A DNA stretch of 64,000 nt from Deltaproteobacteria bacterium (GCA_036574075.1 JAINCN010000021.1:1-64000), one strand, 5' to 3'. Numbered from the stretch's first letter, positions 16,017-25,788 are shown. A program made the numbers and translations. The notes: generated by a model from the sequence alone, not told the origin.

Positions 16017-17003
16017 ATGGCCCAGATACTCACCCAGGAAGAGATAGATGCCCTCCTAGGAGGGCTGGACACGGTAACGGACCAGTTGTCTGAGGAAGGG
16101 GCCCAGGTCCCGCAGGCGGACAAGGGTTCGGCCGTTCCTTTTGATTTCCGAAAATACTCCCGTCCAGCCAGGGTGAAGCTTCCGGGTTTCGACGTCATTC
16201 AGGACCAGTTCAACAGGAACCTTCGGGGGACCCTGTCATCCCAGCTCCGCCTCTACGTCGATTCCACGGCCATTCCCCCGGAGGTCATCTCCTTTCAGGA
16301 ATTTCTTCGCCGCATCCCGGTCCCCAGCAGCCTTCACATCCTCAAGATGGAACCCCTGAGGGGACATATTCTCATGGTGATCGACCCCCAGATGGTCTTT
16401 TCCATAGTGGAGATCTTTCTCGGGGCCACCAAGCTCGGCCAGAGCAGGATCGAGGGCAGGGAATTCACATCTATAGAACAGCGGCTCATCCTGCGGATCG
16501 TCACCTCGCTCCTGACGGATCTGGAAAAGGCATGGCAGAACCTCATGCCCGTCAAAATCAACTATATGAGGAGCGAGATCAATCCTCAATTCGCAAAGAT
16601 CGTCCAGGAAGACGACTCGGTTCTTATCTCCCGTTATCAGCTTGAGATCGACGAGATGAGCGGATCCATCACACTCTGTCTGCCCATGGCTATGCTCCAG
16701 CCTATCAGGGCCCGTCTTCAGAGGACCTTTCAAGGGGACGAGACCGTCGATCCCGAATGGCGGAAGACCCTTGCAAAAAACCTGAGCAAGACCGAAGTCA
16801 CGGCCTCTGTGATCCTCGGAAGGGCGTCTCTCAAAGGGGCCGATCTCATCGCGCTCTCGCCAGGGGATGTCATCCCGCTCGAGACCGGCATGGAAGATCT
16901 CCTCGACCTCCTTGTGGAAGGACGTCCCAAATACCAAGTGACGCCCGGGGTGGTGAAAGGTCGGCGGGCGGTCAGGGTCGTCAAGGCCGTAGAGGCGGCG
17001 TGA
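16017..17003 (+). CDS. fliM: Flagellar motor switch protein FliM
   Basis: A 328-aa C-ring component. The N-terminal ILTQEEIDALLGGLD is the CheY-P binding peptide. The middle CheC-like domain contains RGHILMVIDPQMVFSIVE, and the C-terminal SpoA domain contains VILGRASLKGADLIAL. It couples chemotaxis to rotational switching; the CheY at 26033 is the likely ligand. Confidence 0.95.
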   Translation: MAQILTQEEIDALLGGLDTVTDQLSEEGAQVPQADKGSAVPFDFRKYSRPARVKLPGFDVIQDQFNRNLRGTLSSQLRLYVDSTAIPPEVISFQEFLRRIPVPSSLHILKMEPLRGHILMVIDPQMVFSIVEIFLGATKLGQSRIEGREFTSIEQRLILRIVTSLLTDLEKAWQNLMPVKINYMRSEINPQFAKIVQEDDSVLISRYQLEIDEMSGSITLCLPMAMLQPIRARLQRTFQGDETVDPEWRKTLAKNLSKTEVTASVILGRASLKGADLIALSPGDVIPLETGMEDLLDLLVEGRPKYQVTPGVVKGRRAVRVVKAVEAA

Positions 17004-17038
17004 CCGAAGTTTGAGCGCTGAGAGGGGAGAAAAAGGGC

Positions 17039-17599
17039 ATGCTGAGTCAGGAAGAATTGGACAAGCTCCTTGAGGAAGGGGCCGGCGCAAACGCAGCCAC
17101 CCCTGGGGATGCGGGAAAGCCACCCGCAAACGATGACCTGGACTGGTCAGCGGCCTTTGCCGAGGCGGCGGCCGGAGGCGACCAAGCGGCAGCCAAGGCC
17201 ATGAAAGAAAAAACGGCCCCTGCCGACGGACCCAAAACAGAAGAAGGCCGGCAGAAGGAAAGGGGCAGGAACGGAGGGGCCTCCCAGACCCCATCGTTTC
17301 AGGAGCTTTCCCAGACCCTTTCGGGACCAAACGGCGGAAAGGGCAACCTGGACCTCATACTCGACATCCCCCTTACCATCTCGGTGGAGTTAGGTCGTGC
17401 GCGCCTCCAGATCCGGGAGCTCCTCGCCCTTGGCCAGGGCGCCGTCGTTCCCCTCGACAAGGAGGCGGGCGAGCCCGCCGAGATCTACGTGAATCAGAGG
17501 CTGATGGCCAAGGGAGAGGTCGTGGTGATAAACGATAAGTTCGGGATTCGGCTGACAGAGATCATCAGCCCGGTGGACCGGGTGAAAAATCTCGGATAG
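17039..17599 (+). CDS. fliN: Flagellar motor switch protein FliN (with FliM-like N-terminal peptide)
   Basis: A 186-aa C-ring protein. The SpoA domain is at residues ~95-186 (LDIPLTISVELGRARL, LLALGQGAVVPLD, NDKFGIRLTEII). The first residues MLSQEELDKLLEEG copy the CheY-binding peptide of FliM, followed by a low-complexity Ala/Gly/Lys linker to about residue 90. That peptide is usual for FliY but not for short FliN. It lies 35 nt after fliM with GAGAGGGGAGAAA as ribosome-binding region. Confidence 0.9.
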   Translation: MLSQEELDKLLEEGAGANAATPGDAGKPPANDDLDWSAAFAEAAAGGDQAAAKAMKEKTAPADGPKTEEGRQKERGRNGGASQTPSFQELSQTLSGPNGGKGNLDLILDIPLTISVELGRARLQIRELLALGQGAVVPLDKEAGEPAEIYVNQRLMAKGEVVVINDKFGIRLTEIISPVDRVKNLG

Positions 17600-17607
17600 G
17601 GGGGGGA

Positions 17608-17907
17608 ATGGAAGGGGCAGGATCCATAGTGAGGGTGATCGGGGCCTTTGTCCTCGTCCTCGGACTCCTGTTGTTGGGGGCGGCCCTTCTTAGGCGCCTG
17701 GCCCCCCGGATCACAGGAGGAAGGCAAAATCCCATACAGGTCCTCGCGACCCGGGCCATCCTTCCCCGAAAGCACCTCTGCCTCGTCCGGGTCGGCGACA
17801 AGACCCTCATCATCGGAGCCTCTGAAGGGTCCATGAGCCTCCTCGGGACCTGGGAGGGCGATCTTCCAGCGGCGTTTCGAAACGACGCAACAGAGAAAAG
17901 CCTGTGA
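17608..17907 (+). CDS. fliO: Flagellar biosynthesis protein FliO
   Basis: A 99-aa protein with an N-terminal membrane helix (residues ~5-27) followed by VLATRAILPRKHLCLVRVGDKTLIIG-type FliO strands. FliO assists FliP pore assembly in the flagellar export gate. Its position between fliN and fliP and the 4-nt overlap with fliP support the call. FliO sequences diverge strongly, so similarity alone would be weak. Confidence 0.85.
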   Translation: MEGAGSIVRVIGAFVLVLGLLLLGAALLRRLAPRITGGRQNPIQVLATRAILPRKHLCLVRVGDKTLIIGASEGSMSLLGTWEGDLPAAFRNDATEKSL

Positions 17908-18653
17908 TGCGCGCCGTGTATCTCGTCCTTCTTCCCTGTCTTGCAGCTGGAATCCTTCAGGAGACCTCATGGGCGGCCACGGTCCCGACCATCAGCCTCG
18001 GCTTCGAATCCACCGACGACCCTGCGCGGGTGGCGACTGCCCTCGAGATCCTTCTCGTCCTGACGGTCCTTTCCGTGGCCCCGGCCATCCTCCTCATGAT
18101 GACCTCTTTCACCCGGCTTGTGATCGTCTTCGGATTCCTTCGCCAGGCCCTCGGGACCCAGCAGATGCCACCAAACCAGGTCCTCATAGGGCTGGCCCTG
18201 TTCCTGACGTTCTTCATCATGCAACCCGTCTGGAGTCAATCCTATTCTGGGGCCATCCGACCCTACCTTGACGACGAGATGTCCTTCGAAGATGCGCTGG
18301 CAGGGGCCGCGGCCCCCGTGCGAAAATTTATGCTCCGCCAGACCCGTGAAAAGGACCTGGCCCTTTTCGCGGATCTGGGTGGCATCAAGGACCCGAAGGA
18401 TGAGACCGAACTCCCTACCCATGTCCTGATTCCCGCCTTTGTCGTGAGTGAGATCCGGACCGCATTCGAGATCGGATTCATCCTCTTCATCCCCTTCGTG
18501 GTCATCGACATGGTGGTCTCGAGCGTCCTCCTCTCCATGGGCATGATGATGCTCCCACCGATCATGGTCTCCCTGCCGTTCAAGATCCTCCTTTTCGTGC
18601 TCGTGGACGGGTGGAACCTCGTCGTGGGTTCCCTTGTGAAGAGTTTTTCGTGA
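17904..18653 (+). CDS. fliP: Flagellar export gate protein FliP
   Basis: A 249-aa protein with a cleavable-type signal peptide (residues ~1-25, LVLLPCLAAGILQETSWA), then the LTVLSVAPAILLMMTSFTR block and FEIGFILFIPFVVIDMVVSS, both FliP hallmarks. It forms the FliPQR export channel. The ATG overlaps fliO by 4 nt. Confidence 0.95.
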   Translation: MMRAVYLVLLPCLAAGILQETSWAATVPTISLGFESTDDPARVATALEILLVLTVLSVAPAILLMMTSFTRLVIVFGFLRQALGTQQMPPNQVLIGLALFLTFFIMQPVWSQSYSGAIRPYLDDEMSFEDALAGAAAPVRKFMLRQTREKDLALFADLGGIKDPKDETELPTHVLIPAFVVSEIRTAFEIGFILFIPFVVIDMVVSSVLLSMGMMMLPPIMVSLPFKILLFVLVDGWNLVVGSLVKSFS

Positions 18654-18662
18654 GGTGAGGCC

Positions 18663-18932
18663 GTGACCCAGGACATGGTGATCGGACTTGCAAGGCAGGC
18701 CGTTGAACTGACCCTCATCCTGAGCCTTCCCGTGCTCGGAGTAGGGCTTATCGTGGGCCTTGCCGTGAGCCTGTTTCAAGCCGTGACCCAGATTCAAGAG
18801 ATGACACTGAGTTTCGTGCCGAAGATCATCGCCGTGCTCGTCGCCCTCCTTGTGAGCTTCCCATGGCTCATGAACAAGCTCATGGATTTCACCCGAAATC
18901 TCATGGAGCAGATCCCAGCAATGGTGCGCTGA
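18663..18932 (+). CDS. fliQ: Flagellar export gate protein FliQ
   Basis: An 89-aa two-helix membrane protein starting at GTG 18663. LPVLGVGLIVGLAVSLFQAVTQIQEMTLSFVPKI is the conserved core (shown here in part by VGLAVSLFQAVTQIQE). Component of the FliPQR channel; 1 nt separates it from fliR. Confidence 0.93.
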   Translation: MTQDMVIGLARQAVELTLILSLPVLGVGLIVGLAVSLFQAVTQIQEMTLSFVPKIIAVLVALLVSFPWLMNKLMDFTRNLMEQIPAMVR

Positions 18933-18933
18933 C

Positions 18934-19725
18934 ATGGAACACGACCCGCTCGCCTGGATCCTTGCCTACGCACCGGTCTTGCTCCTCGTCCTGGTCCGGG
19001 TCGCAAGCATCATCTTTCTCATGCCCGTGTTCGGGGGGAAAACCGTCCCATTGCACGTAAAGGCAGGGCTCTGCTTTGCCATTGCCCTTGCCATGACCCC
19101 TTTTGTCCCTGTGGACAAGGATACCCTTCCAGAGGATGCGGCTGGGTTTTCCTTCCTCGTCCTGGCTGAGTTCCTCGTGGGGCTCACCCTTTCCCTCATG
19201 CTCAGGATGATCCTTGCCGGTCTTCAGACCGCGGTACATATCGCCGGATTCCAGATGGGCTTTTCCGTGGCGAGCGCCATAGACCCCATGTCCGGGGTCC
19301 AGTCCCTTGTGGTCACGGAGTTCGTCTACTCCGCGGCCATCGTCCTTTTCCTCGCTTCAAACGGCCATCATGCCATCCTGAGGGTCGTCCACGAGAGTTT
19401 CGCGGCCCTTCCGGTCGGGGGAGCAGGGCTCTCGGGTTCGGTAGCGACCCTGATCATGGATATGGCGGGCGAGATGTTCGTCCTCTCCATCAAACTCATG
19501 GCCCCGGTCATTGCGATCCTCCTCTTCGTTCAGGTGGCCCTCGGCATACTTGCCCGGACGGTACCTCAGATCAATATCCTCATGATGAGCTTCAACATCA
19601 CCATTGCCGTCGGCCTCGTCTTTTTCGGCCTTACGCTCCGATTCTTCTGGCCGGTGCTCGGCCGATTCCTCGACAGGGCTGTGCGACTCATGCCCACGGC
19701 CGTCGGACAACTGGCAGGGAGCTGA
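18934..19725 (+). CDS. fliR: Flagellar export gate protein FliR
   Basis: A 263-aa protein with about six membrane segments. GFQMGFSVASAIDP and ILARTVPQINILMMSFN are typical FliR blocks. It joins FliP and FliQ in the export gate and contacts FlhB, encoded 3 nt downstream. Confidence 0.94.
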   Translation: MEHDPLAWILAYAPVLLLVLVRVASIIFLMPVFGGKTVPLHVKAGLCFAIALAMTPFVPVDKDTLPEDAAGFSFLVLAEFLVGLTLSLMLRMILAGLQTAVHIAGFQMGFSVASAIDPMSGVQSLVVTEFVYSAAIVLFLASNGHHAILRVVHESFAALPVGGAGLSGSVATLIMDMAGEMFVLSIKLMAPVIAILLFVQVALGILARTVPQINILMMSFNITIAVGLVFFGLTLRFFWPVLGRFLDRAVRLMPTAVGQLAGS

Positions 19726-19728
19726 CAC

Positions 19729-20808
19729 GTGGCTGAGCAGTCCTTTCAGGAACGCACCGAACGCGCCACACCGAAGCGCAGGGAGGAGGCGCGGAAAAAG
19801 GGGCAGGTCGCAAGAAGCCGCGAGCTCCCATCCGTCTGCGTCCTTCTCGCCGGGCTTGCTGTCCTCTTCGTGGGAGGCGGATACATGGCCACCCGTTTCC
19901 TGTCCCTCACCCGGCATTTTCTCGGAAACGCGGCAGACCTCACGCTCTCTCCCGAGGCCGTTCCGGCCATGGCCGGATTCTGCGTAGGGCAGTTCCTCGG
20001 GATCCTCGGTCCCCTCCTTGCCGTTCTCGCAGGGGTGGCAGCCTTTGTGAATCTCCTCCAGGTCGGCCCCCTCTACGCCCCTCAACTCCTTCGGCCCGAT
20101 TTTTCCCGGCTGAGTCCGGCAAAAGGTATCAAGAGGATCCTGTCCGCCCAGGCCTTTGTCGAATTTGTGAAGTCCCTTGCCAAGCTCGGAATCATCGGAT
20201 GGATCGCCTACACAACCGTGAGCGCCGAGCACATAAGGGTCTTCTCTCTTGTGGACCAGGGCGTCGGGCAGATCCTCCTATACGTAGGAGGCATCGTTGT
20301 GACGATCCTCTGGAAGACCGGACTCGCCCTCGCCGCCATGGCTGCCCTCGACTATCTCTTCCAGCGATGGGAATTCGAGAGGAACCTCCGCATGACGAAA
20401 CAGGAGGTGAAGGAGGAGTTCCGCCAGACCGAAGGAGATCCCCATGTGAAGTCCCGGATTCGGAGCATCCAGCGGGAAATGGCCCGCAGGCGCATGATGG
20501 CCGAGGTCCCCAAGGCAGACGTGGTGATCACGAACCCCACCCATCTGGCCGTCGCCCTTTCCTACAGGCCGAAGGAGATGTCGGCACCGGTTGTGGTGGC
20601 AAAGGGCGCAGGGCGCATTGCCGAGCGCATTCGGGAGATCGCCCAGGAAGCGGGTGTCCCGGTGGTGGAAAACAAAGCCCTCGCGCGCAGCCTCTTCAAA
20701 GGGGTGGAGATCGGATCCGCCATCCCCGAGGCCCTCTATCAGGCGGTCGCCGAGGTCCTCGCATTCGTTTACCGGCTTCGGGGGAAAAAGGCCGGAGGAA
20801 GGGGGTAG
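19729..20808 (+). CDS. flhB: Flagellar export protein FlhB
   Basis: A 359-aa protein beginning at GTG 19729 (AEQSFQERTERATPKRREEA, the canonical FlhB start). Four membrane helices occupy about residues 30-215. The cytoplasmic domain carries the self-cleavage site NPTH in VVITNPTHLAVALSY. Cleavage switches substrate specificity from hook to filament export. Confidence 0.95.
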   Translation: MAEQSFQERTERATPKRREEARKKGQVARSRELPSVCVLLAGLAVLFVGGGYMATRFLSLTRHFLGNAADLTLSPEAVPAMAGFCVGQFLGILGPLLAVLAGVAAFVNLLQVGPLYAPQLLRPDFSRLSPAKGIKRILSAQAFVEFVKSLAKLGIIGWIAYTTVSAEHIRVFSLVDQGVGQILLYVGGIVVTILWKTGLALAAMAALDYLFQRWEFERNLRMTKQEVKEEFRQTEGDPHVKSRIRSIQREMARRRMMAEVPKADVVITNPTHLAVALSYRPKEMSAPVVVAKGAGRIAERIREIAQEAGVPVVENKALARSLFKGVEIGSAIPEALYQAVAEVLAFVYRLRGKKAGGRG

Positions 20809-20817
20809 GGACAGGAC

Positions 20818-22908
20818 ATGGCAACCGTCGCGCTCAAAAACGTCTGGACAGACCTCAGGATCGACAACTCGAACATCCTTGCAGCAGGCGCGGTCCTTGC
20901 CATACTCCTCATCATGGTGGTGCCGATTCCGGCCGTTGCCATGGACCTGTGTATCGCCCTCAATATCACCATCTCCCTGCTCATCCTCCTCATGTCCCTC
21001 TACATCGTCAAACCCCTCGACTTTCCTGTGTTTCCGTCCCTGCTCCTCCTCACCACCCTCTTTCGCCTTTCGCTCAACATCGCAACCACGAGGCTCATCC
21101 TCATCCACGGCCACGAAGGCACAGACGCCGCAGGCAGGATCATCCTCGGGTTCGGAAACTTCGTCATCGGCGGGAATTTCGTCGTCGGCGCCATCATCTT
21201 TGCCATCCTCGTGGTCATAAACTTCGTCGTGATCACCAAGGGCGCGGGACGCATCGCAGAGGTCTCGGCCCGTTTTACCCTTGACGCCATGCCGGGCAAG
21301 CAGATGGCCATAGACGCGGATCTCAACGCGGGCCTCATCGATGAAAAGGAGGCGCGGGCCAGGAGACAAAATGTTGCCCGCGAATCCGAGTTCTACGGGG
21401 CCATGGACGGAGCGAGCAAATTCGTCCGGGGCGAGGCCGTGGCCGGGCTCATCATCATGTCCATCAACATCATCGGGGGCTTTGTGATCGGTGTCTTTCA
21501 GCAGGGCATGCCCGCCTCCGAGGCCGCCAGGTCCTATACCCTCCTCACCATAGGAGACGGCCTCGTCTCCCAGATCCCTGCCCTCATCATCTCCACGGCA
21601 GCCGGTATCCTCGTGAGCCGGGCCGCATCTGACGCGGGCATGGGCACGGAATTCGTCCGTCAGTTCGCCCTGAAACCCGAGGCCCTCCTCGTCACCTCTG
21701 GAATCTGTTTCTTCGTCGGTCTCGTGCCAGGACTCCCCACTATTCCCTTTCTGGCCATCTCTGCAGGGGTGGGAGCCCTTGCATGGATCGCCCACCGGGA
21801 AGAGACGCGGAAAAAAGAGGCGGCAACGGCTGTAGAGGCCATTCAGGACCGAAAGGCCCCGCTTCCAGGTAGCCCAGAGGAGGTGGAGCGGATCCTCCCC
21901 CTCGACGTCCTCGAGCTCGAAGTGGGCTACGGGCTCATTCCCCTCGTGGACGAGGACCAGGGGGGCGATCTCCTCGACCGCATCCGCGCCCTTCGTCGCC
22001 AGTTCGCCCAGGACATGGGCATCGTGGTCCCCCCGCTCCACATTCGGGACAACCTCCAGATCGCGCCCTCCTCTTACTCCATACTCATCAAGGGAATCGA
22101 AGTGGCATCCGGAGAACTCATGATCGGTCACTTCCTCGCCATGGATCCCGGCGGCGTGAAGAGGAAGATCCCTGGCATCCCTACGACCGAGCCGGCCTTT
22201 GGTCTTCCGGCCCTTTGGATACAGGAGGACCTTCGGGAAGAGGCGCATCTTGCAGGCTATACCGTGGTGGACCTCTCCACAGTGATCGCCACCCATCTCT
22301 CCGAGATCATCAAACAGAACGCGGACGAACTCCTTGGGAGACAGGACGTCCAGAGGCTCCTCGACACAGTCGCCAAAAACTCCCCCAAGGCCGTGGAGGA
22401 AGCGCTTGCGGTATCTCCGCTCGGGGTCATCCAGAAGGTCCTTCAGAATCTCGTGCGCGAAAGGGTCTCCATCCGCGACTTGCTCAGCATCGTTGAAACC
22501 CTGGCCGACTACGGGCCCTACACCAAGGATCCAGACATCCTGACGGAATATGTCAGACAGCGGCTCGGAAAGGCCATCCTCAAGCCTTTCCTGCGGGAGG
22601 GGACCCTCCCGGTCCTGACCATGGATGCAGCGTGCGAGGAGCTCCTGAGACGGGGTGTCCAGCAGACCGAGCAGGGAAGCTACCTGAATCTCGACCCCGC
22701 AACCGCCCAGAGGATCGTGCAGTCCGTTCAGAAAGGGATCGAGGAGGCGGCCAGACTCGGCAATCCCCCTGTGATCCTCACCCATCCCAACGTGAGAAGA
22801 CATCTCAAGAAACTCCTGGACCGGTTCATCCCGAACGTGACCGTCCTTTCCCACTCGGAGATCTCAGGAAACATCCGGATCAAGTCCGTGGCTGTGATAC
22901 GCGCGTGA
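20818..22908 (+). CDS. flhA: Flagellar export protein FlhA
   Basis: A 696-aa export-gate protein. Eight N-terminal membrane helices (about residues 20-320) enclose the conserved FHIPEP-like region (TRLILIHGHEG, AVVNFVVITKGAGRIAEV-type segment), and the large cytoplasmic domain (after ~345) forms the substrate-chaperone docking ring. GAIIFAILVVINFVVITKG is clear. It is 9 nt after flhB and 7 nt before flhF. Confidence 0.95.
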   Translation: MATVALKNVWTDLRIDNSNILAAGAVLAILLIMVVPIPAVAMDLCIALNITISLLILLMSLYIVKPLDFPVFPSLLLLTTLFRLSLNIATTRLILIHGHEGTDAAGRIILGFGNFVIGGNFVVGAIIFAILVVINFVVITKGAGRIAEVSARFTLDAMPGKQMAIDADLNAGLIDEKEARARRQNVARESEFYGAMDGASKFVRGEAVAGLIIMSINIIGGFVIGVFQQGMPASEAARSYTLLTIGDGLVSQIPALIISTAAGILVSRAASDAGMGTEFVRQFALKPEALLVTSGICFFVGLVPGLPTIPFLAISAGVGALAWIAHREETRKKEAATAVEAIQDRKAPLPGSPEEVERILPLDVLELEVGYGLIPLVDEDQGGDLLDRIRALRRQFAQDMGIVVPPLHIRDNLQIAPSSYSILIKGIEVASGELMIGHFLAMDPGGVKRKIPGIPTTEPAFGLPALWIQEDLREEAHLAGYTVVDLSTVIATHLSEIIKQNADELLGRQDVQRLLDTVAKNSPKAVEEALAVSPLGVIQKVLQNLVRERVSIRDLLSIVETLADYGPYTKDPDILTEYVRQRLGKAILKPFLREGTLPVLTMDAACEELLRRGVQQTEQGSYLNLDPATAQRIVQSVQKGIEEAARLGNPPVILTHPNVRRHLKKLLDRFIPNVTVLSHSEISGNIRIKSVAVIRA

Positions 22909-22915
22909 GGACCCG

Positions 22916-24040
22916 ATGAGGATCAAGAGATTCGAGGCCCCAGACACGACAACGGCCCTCCAGATGGTCAAGGCCGAACTCGGCGAGGACGCTGTTATCC
23001 TTGATACGACTCGAAAGCGGACGAAGGACCCTGAAACAGGACGGGTGCGGACTGTAATGGAGGTAACGGCCGCCATTGATCCAGGCGGACTTTCGGACTC
23101 AAATACCTATCCCCGCTCGTCCAGGTCTCCCTGGGCCCGTCCGGTCTCCTTTTCGGAGGGTGAACCGCCCTCACTGCCACTTGATGTCTTTTGCCGGCTT
23201 GGCCTCGGAGCCGCGGTCGGCAAGCGCCTTGCCTCCCTCTTTGAATTGAGTGTCGGGGTGGATTCCAGGACAACGCCCGCCATGGTCCATGCCTGGCTCG
23301 TCCGTTACGGGCTCTCCCGCATTCGGACCGTTCCGGATCTGGCATGTTCTCCGAATGCGGCTCGACTCGCTGTAATCGGTCCGACCGGTTCTGGAAAAAC
23401 GACGACCTTGGCCAAGATCGCTGCACGCCTCAAATACGGTGCCGGGCGAAACGGGGTCCTCGTGTGCATGGATGGATACCGCATCGGGGCCGAGGCCCAG
23501 CTCCGGACCTATGCCGAATACATGGACATCGCATTTGAGGCCCCTCGAAACCACGGCGAATTATCTCGTGTCTTCTCCCGTCACAAAGACGATGGATTCA
23601 TCCTTGTGGACACTCCGGGGCGAAGTCTATGGGATCCGCGCGCACGCGACGAACTGGCGGGTCTTTTTCAGGCAGTACCTGCCCTGGACGCCATGGCCGT
23701 CCTTCCGGCCGTGATGAAGTCCGAGGACCTGGAAAACGTGGTCTCTTTTTACGCCCAATTCCCAGTCTCAGGATGGATCATCTCCAAGGTGGACGAGACC
23801 CGCTCCACCGGCCCCCTGTTCCCTCCGGTGGTAGAGAAAGGCCTTCCCATCTCCTATGTCACGACAGGCCAGCGTGTCCCAGAGGAGATAGAGCCCGCCA
23901 CACCCCAGGGGCTTGTCAGGCTGCTCTTGTCTCCGCCTCAGACGCTGTACCGGAAAAGGGCGGACGCACAAATGGCCGCAACTACACACCCCTTGCGAAA
24001 AACCGATTACGAAGCGATTAACGCGATGAGGACGTCATGA
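22916..24040 (+). CDS. flhF: Flagellar SRP-type GTPase FlhF
   Basis: A 374-aa GTPase setting flagellar position and number. The N-terminal MRIKRFEAPDTTTALQMVK is typical FlhF. The G1 loop is VIGPTGSGKTTTLAKIAARL, followed by DGYRIGAEAQLRTYAEYM and ILVDTPGRS (DTPGR where many family members have DTAGR). The last 4 nt overlap flhG, its regulatory partner. Confidence 0.92.
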   Translation: MRIKRFEAPDTTTALQMVKAELGEDAVILDTTRKRTKDPETGRVRTVMEVTAAIDPGGLSDSNTYPRSSRSPWARPVSFSEGEPPSLPLDVFCRLGLGAAVGKRLASLFELSVGVDSRTTPAMVHAWLVRYGLSRIRTVPDLACSPNAARLAVIGPTGSGKTTTLAKIAARLKYGAGRNGVLVCMDGYRIGAEAQLRTYAEYMDIAFEAPRNHGELSRVFSRHKDDGFILVDTPGRSLWDPRARDELAGLFQAVPALDAMAVLPAVMKSEDLENVVSFYAQFPVSGWIISKVDETRSTGPLFPPVVEKGLPISYVTTGQRVPEEIEPATPQGLVRLLLSPPQTLYRKRADAQMAATTHPLRKTDYEAINAMRTS

Positions 24041-24933
24041 ACCAGGCAGAGACGCTCAAATTTACGAAATCACGGATGCCCGGACCCTTTTCACCAGGGC
24101 ATTCCCCACAGCCCGCCTCCCAGGCCCACACTCCCCGTGTGCTCACGATAAGCAGCGGCAAGGGGGGAGTGGGAAAGACGAGCATCGTGACGAATGTGGC
24201 CGTCGCTCTCGCGTCCATGGGGAAGAGGGTCATGATCATCGACGCAGATCTGGGCCTTGCGAACGTGGACGTTATGCTCGGACTCATTCCCCGCTACACG
24301 ATCCATGACGTCTTCTCTGGCGAGAAGTCCCTAAAGGACATCGTGCTTGCCGGACCGAGGGGCGTGGCCGTTCTCCCAGCCGCCTCAGGGATCACAGAGC
24401 TCTCCCACCTCAACGAAAGCGAAAAACTCTTTCTTCTTAGCGAGATAGAAGAGTTCGGGGATGCCTTTGACATCCTCCTCATCGACAATGCCGCAGGCAT
24501 TTCGGAAAATGTCATCTATTTCGCCCTGGCCTCCCAGAGGCGGATCATCGTGGTGACCCCGGAACCTACCTCCATCACTGATGCGTACGCCCTCATGAAG
24601 GTGCTCACGGGCAGGCACCGTGTCCGGTCCTATTCCATCATCATCAATCAGGCAAAAGGCCCCCAGGAGGCCATGAGGGTCTTTCAGCAGCTCTCCACGG
24701 CTACCGACCGTTTTTTACACGGGGTCTCCCTCGATTACCTCGGACACGTCACCCAGGACGACGCGGTCAGCCGGTCCATCCGGCGTCAAACCGCCGTCCT
24801 TGATGCATATCCCAACTCCCAGGCGAGCAGGGACTACTCGACGATTACGGAAAACATCTTGGCCAAGGAGGGTGAAGACGATGCAGACGGCAACATCAAA
24901 TTTTTCTGGCGTCATCTCGTCAGGGGCGCCTGA
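24037..24933 (+). CDS. flhG: Flagellar number regulator FlhG (MinD/ParA-like ATPase)
   Basis: A 298-aa ATPase with deviant Walker A ISSGKGGVGKTSIVTN and the switch sequence IIDADLGLANVDVMLG. It limits flagellar number by antagonising FlhF and, in characterised species, the flagellar master regulator. An N-terminal extension of ~30 residues (GPFSPGHSPQ...) may hold the FlhF-activating motif. The end overlaps fliA by 53 nt. Confidence 0.92.
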   Translation: MNQAETLKFTKSRMPGPFSPGHSPQPASQAHTPRVLTISSGKGGVGKTSIVTNVAVALASMGKRVMIIDADLGLANVDVMLGLIPRYTIHDVFSGEKSLKDIVLAGPRGVAVLPAASGITELSHLNESEKLFLLSEIEEFGDAFDILLIDNAAGISENVIYFALASQRRIIVVTPEPTSITDAYALMKVLTGRHRVRSYSIIINQAKGPQEAMRVFQQLSTATDRFLHGVSLDYLGHVTQDDAVSRSIRRQTAVLDAYPNSQASRDYSTITENILAKEGEDDADGNIKFFWRHLVRGA

Positions 24934-25738
24934 ATCCATAAACAGAAAAAGGAATCCCGCTCTCAGGGACTATACGGATACGTTTTTCCGCGGAGGCACC
25001 CCCTTGCCTCCGGAAAAAAGGGATGAGCTCATCCTCAAGTATCTCCCGCTCATCAAATACGTGGCCGGGCGTCTCTCCGCCAGGCTCCCGAGCAACGTCA
25101 CCATGGACGATCTCGTGAGCTCGGGTATCCTCGGACTCATAGACGCGGCAGAAAAGTTCGATCCCACAAAAAACATTCAGTTTAAGACCTATGCGGAGTT
25201 CCGCATCCGCGGCTCTATGCTCGACGAGCTCCGCTCCCAGGACTGGATCCCCAGGTCTGTCAGAAAAAAGATGAACGAACTCGAGAAGACGTTGCGAGCA
25301 CTGGAACGCACGATAGGACGTCCTGCCGAGGACGATGAGGTGGCCCAGGCCCTTGGTATCGGAATGGAGGACTACTACCGGATGCTTGAGGAGACCCGGG
25401 GGGTGACGTTTCTCGACGTGGAGATGATCCGCAGAAGGCTGCCGGATTCGAGCGACGACGACCTTTTCGATCTGATTGCTGACGATGGGAACTCTGATCC
25501 CTTTGACGCCCTCAACCTGACCGAGCTCAAGGAACATTTGGTCAAGGCCATCAGCATCCTTCCAGAGAAGGAAAAACTCATCGTATCACTCTACTACAAC
25601 GATGGCCTCACCATGAAGGAGATTGGAGAGATCCTCGGCTACACGGAATCCCGCATATCCCAGATGCATACAAAGGCCGTGATGCGGATTCGGGCCTATC
25701 TCGCAGAACAGGACCTAGGATTGGAGGATTTTATTTGA
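24881..25738 (+). CDS. fliA: RNA polymerase sigma factor FliA (sigma28)
   Basis: A 285-aa sigma factor for late flagellar genes. Region 2 includes YLPLIKYVAGRLSARLP and FDPTKNIQFKTYAEFRIRG; RSQDWIPRSVRKK follows; the region 4 helix-turn-helix is MKEIGEILGYTESRISQMH. ATG 24881 is chosen because AAGGAGG (24865-24871) precedes it; it sits within the end of flhG. Last gene of the flagellar operon. No anti-sigma FlgM is in the window. Confidence 0.94.
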   Translation: MQTATSNFSGVISSGAPESINRKRNPALRDYTDTFFRGGTPLPPEKRDELILKYLPLIKYVAGRLSARLPSNVTMDDLVSSGILGLIDAAEKFDPTKNIQFKTYAEFRIRGSMLDELRSQDWIPRSVRKKMNELEKTLRALERTIGRPAEDDEVAQALGIGMEDYYRMLEETRGVTFLDVEMIRRRLPDSSDDDLFDLIADDGNSDPFDALNLTELKEHLVKAISILPEKEKLIVSLYYNDGLTMKEIGEILGYTESRISQMHTKAVMRIRAYLAEQDLGLEDFI

Positions 25739-25788
25739 AAGACCATTGCGAACACCGTCCCCGCATGGGCAGCGGCATCAGGCCTTTT

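Noticed and set aside
20278-22854. An 858-codon open frame antisense to flhB-flhA
   Set aside because: It mirrors the codon pattern of two certain flagellar genes in a GC-rich genome and its protein is low-complexity His/Asp/Glu-rich, without domains.
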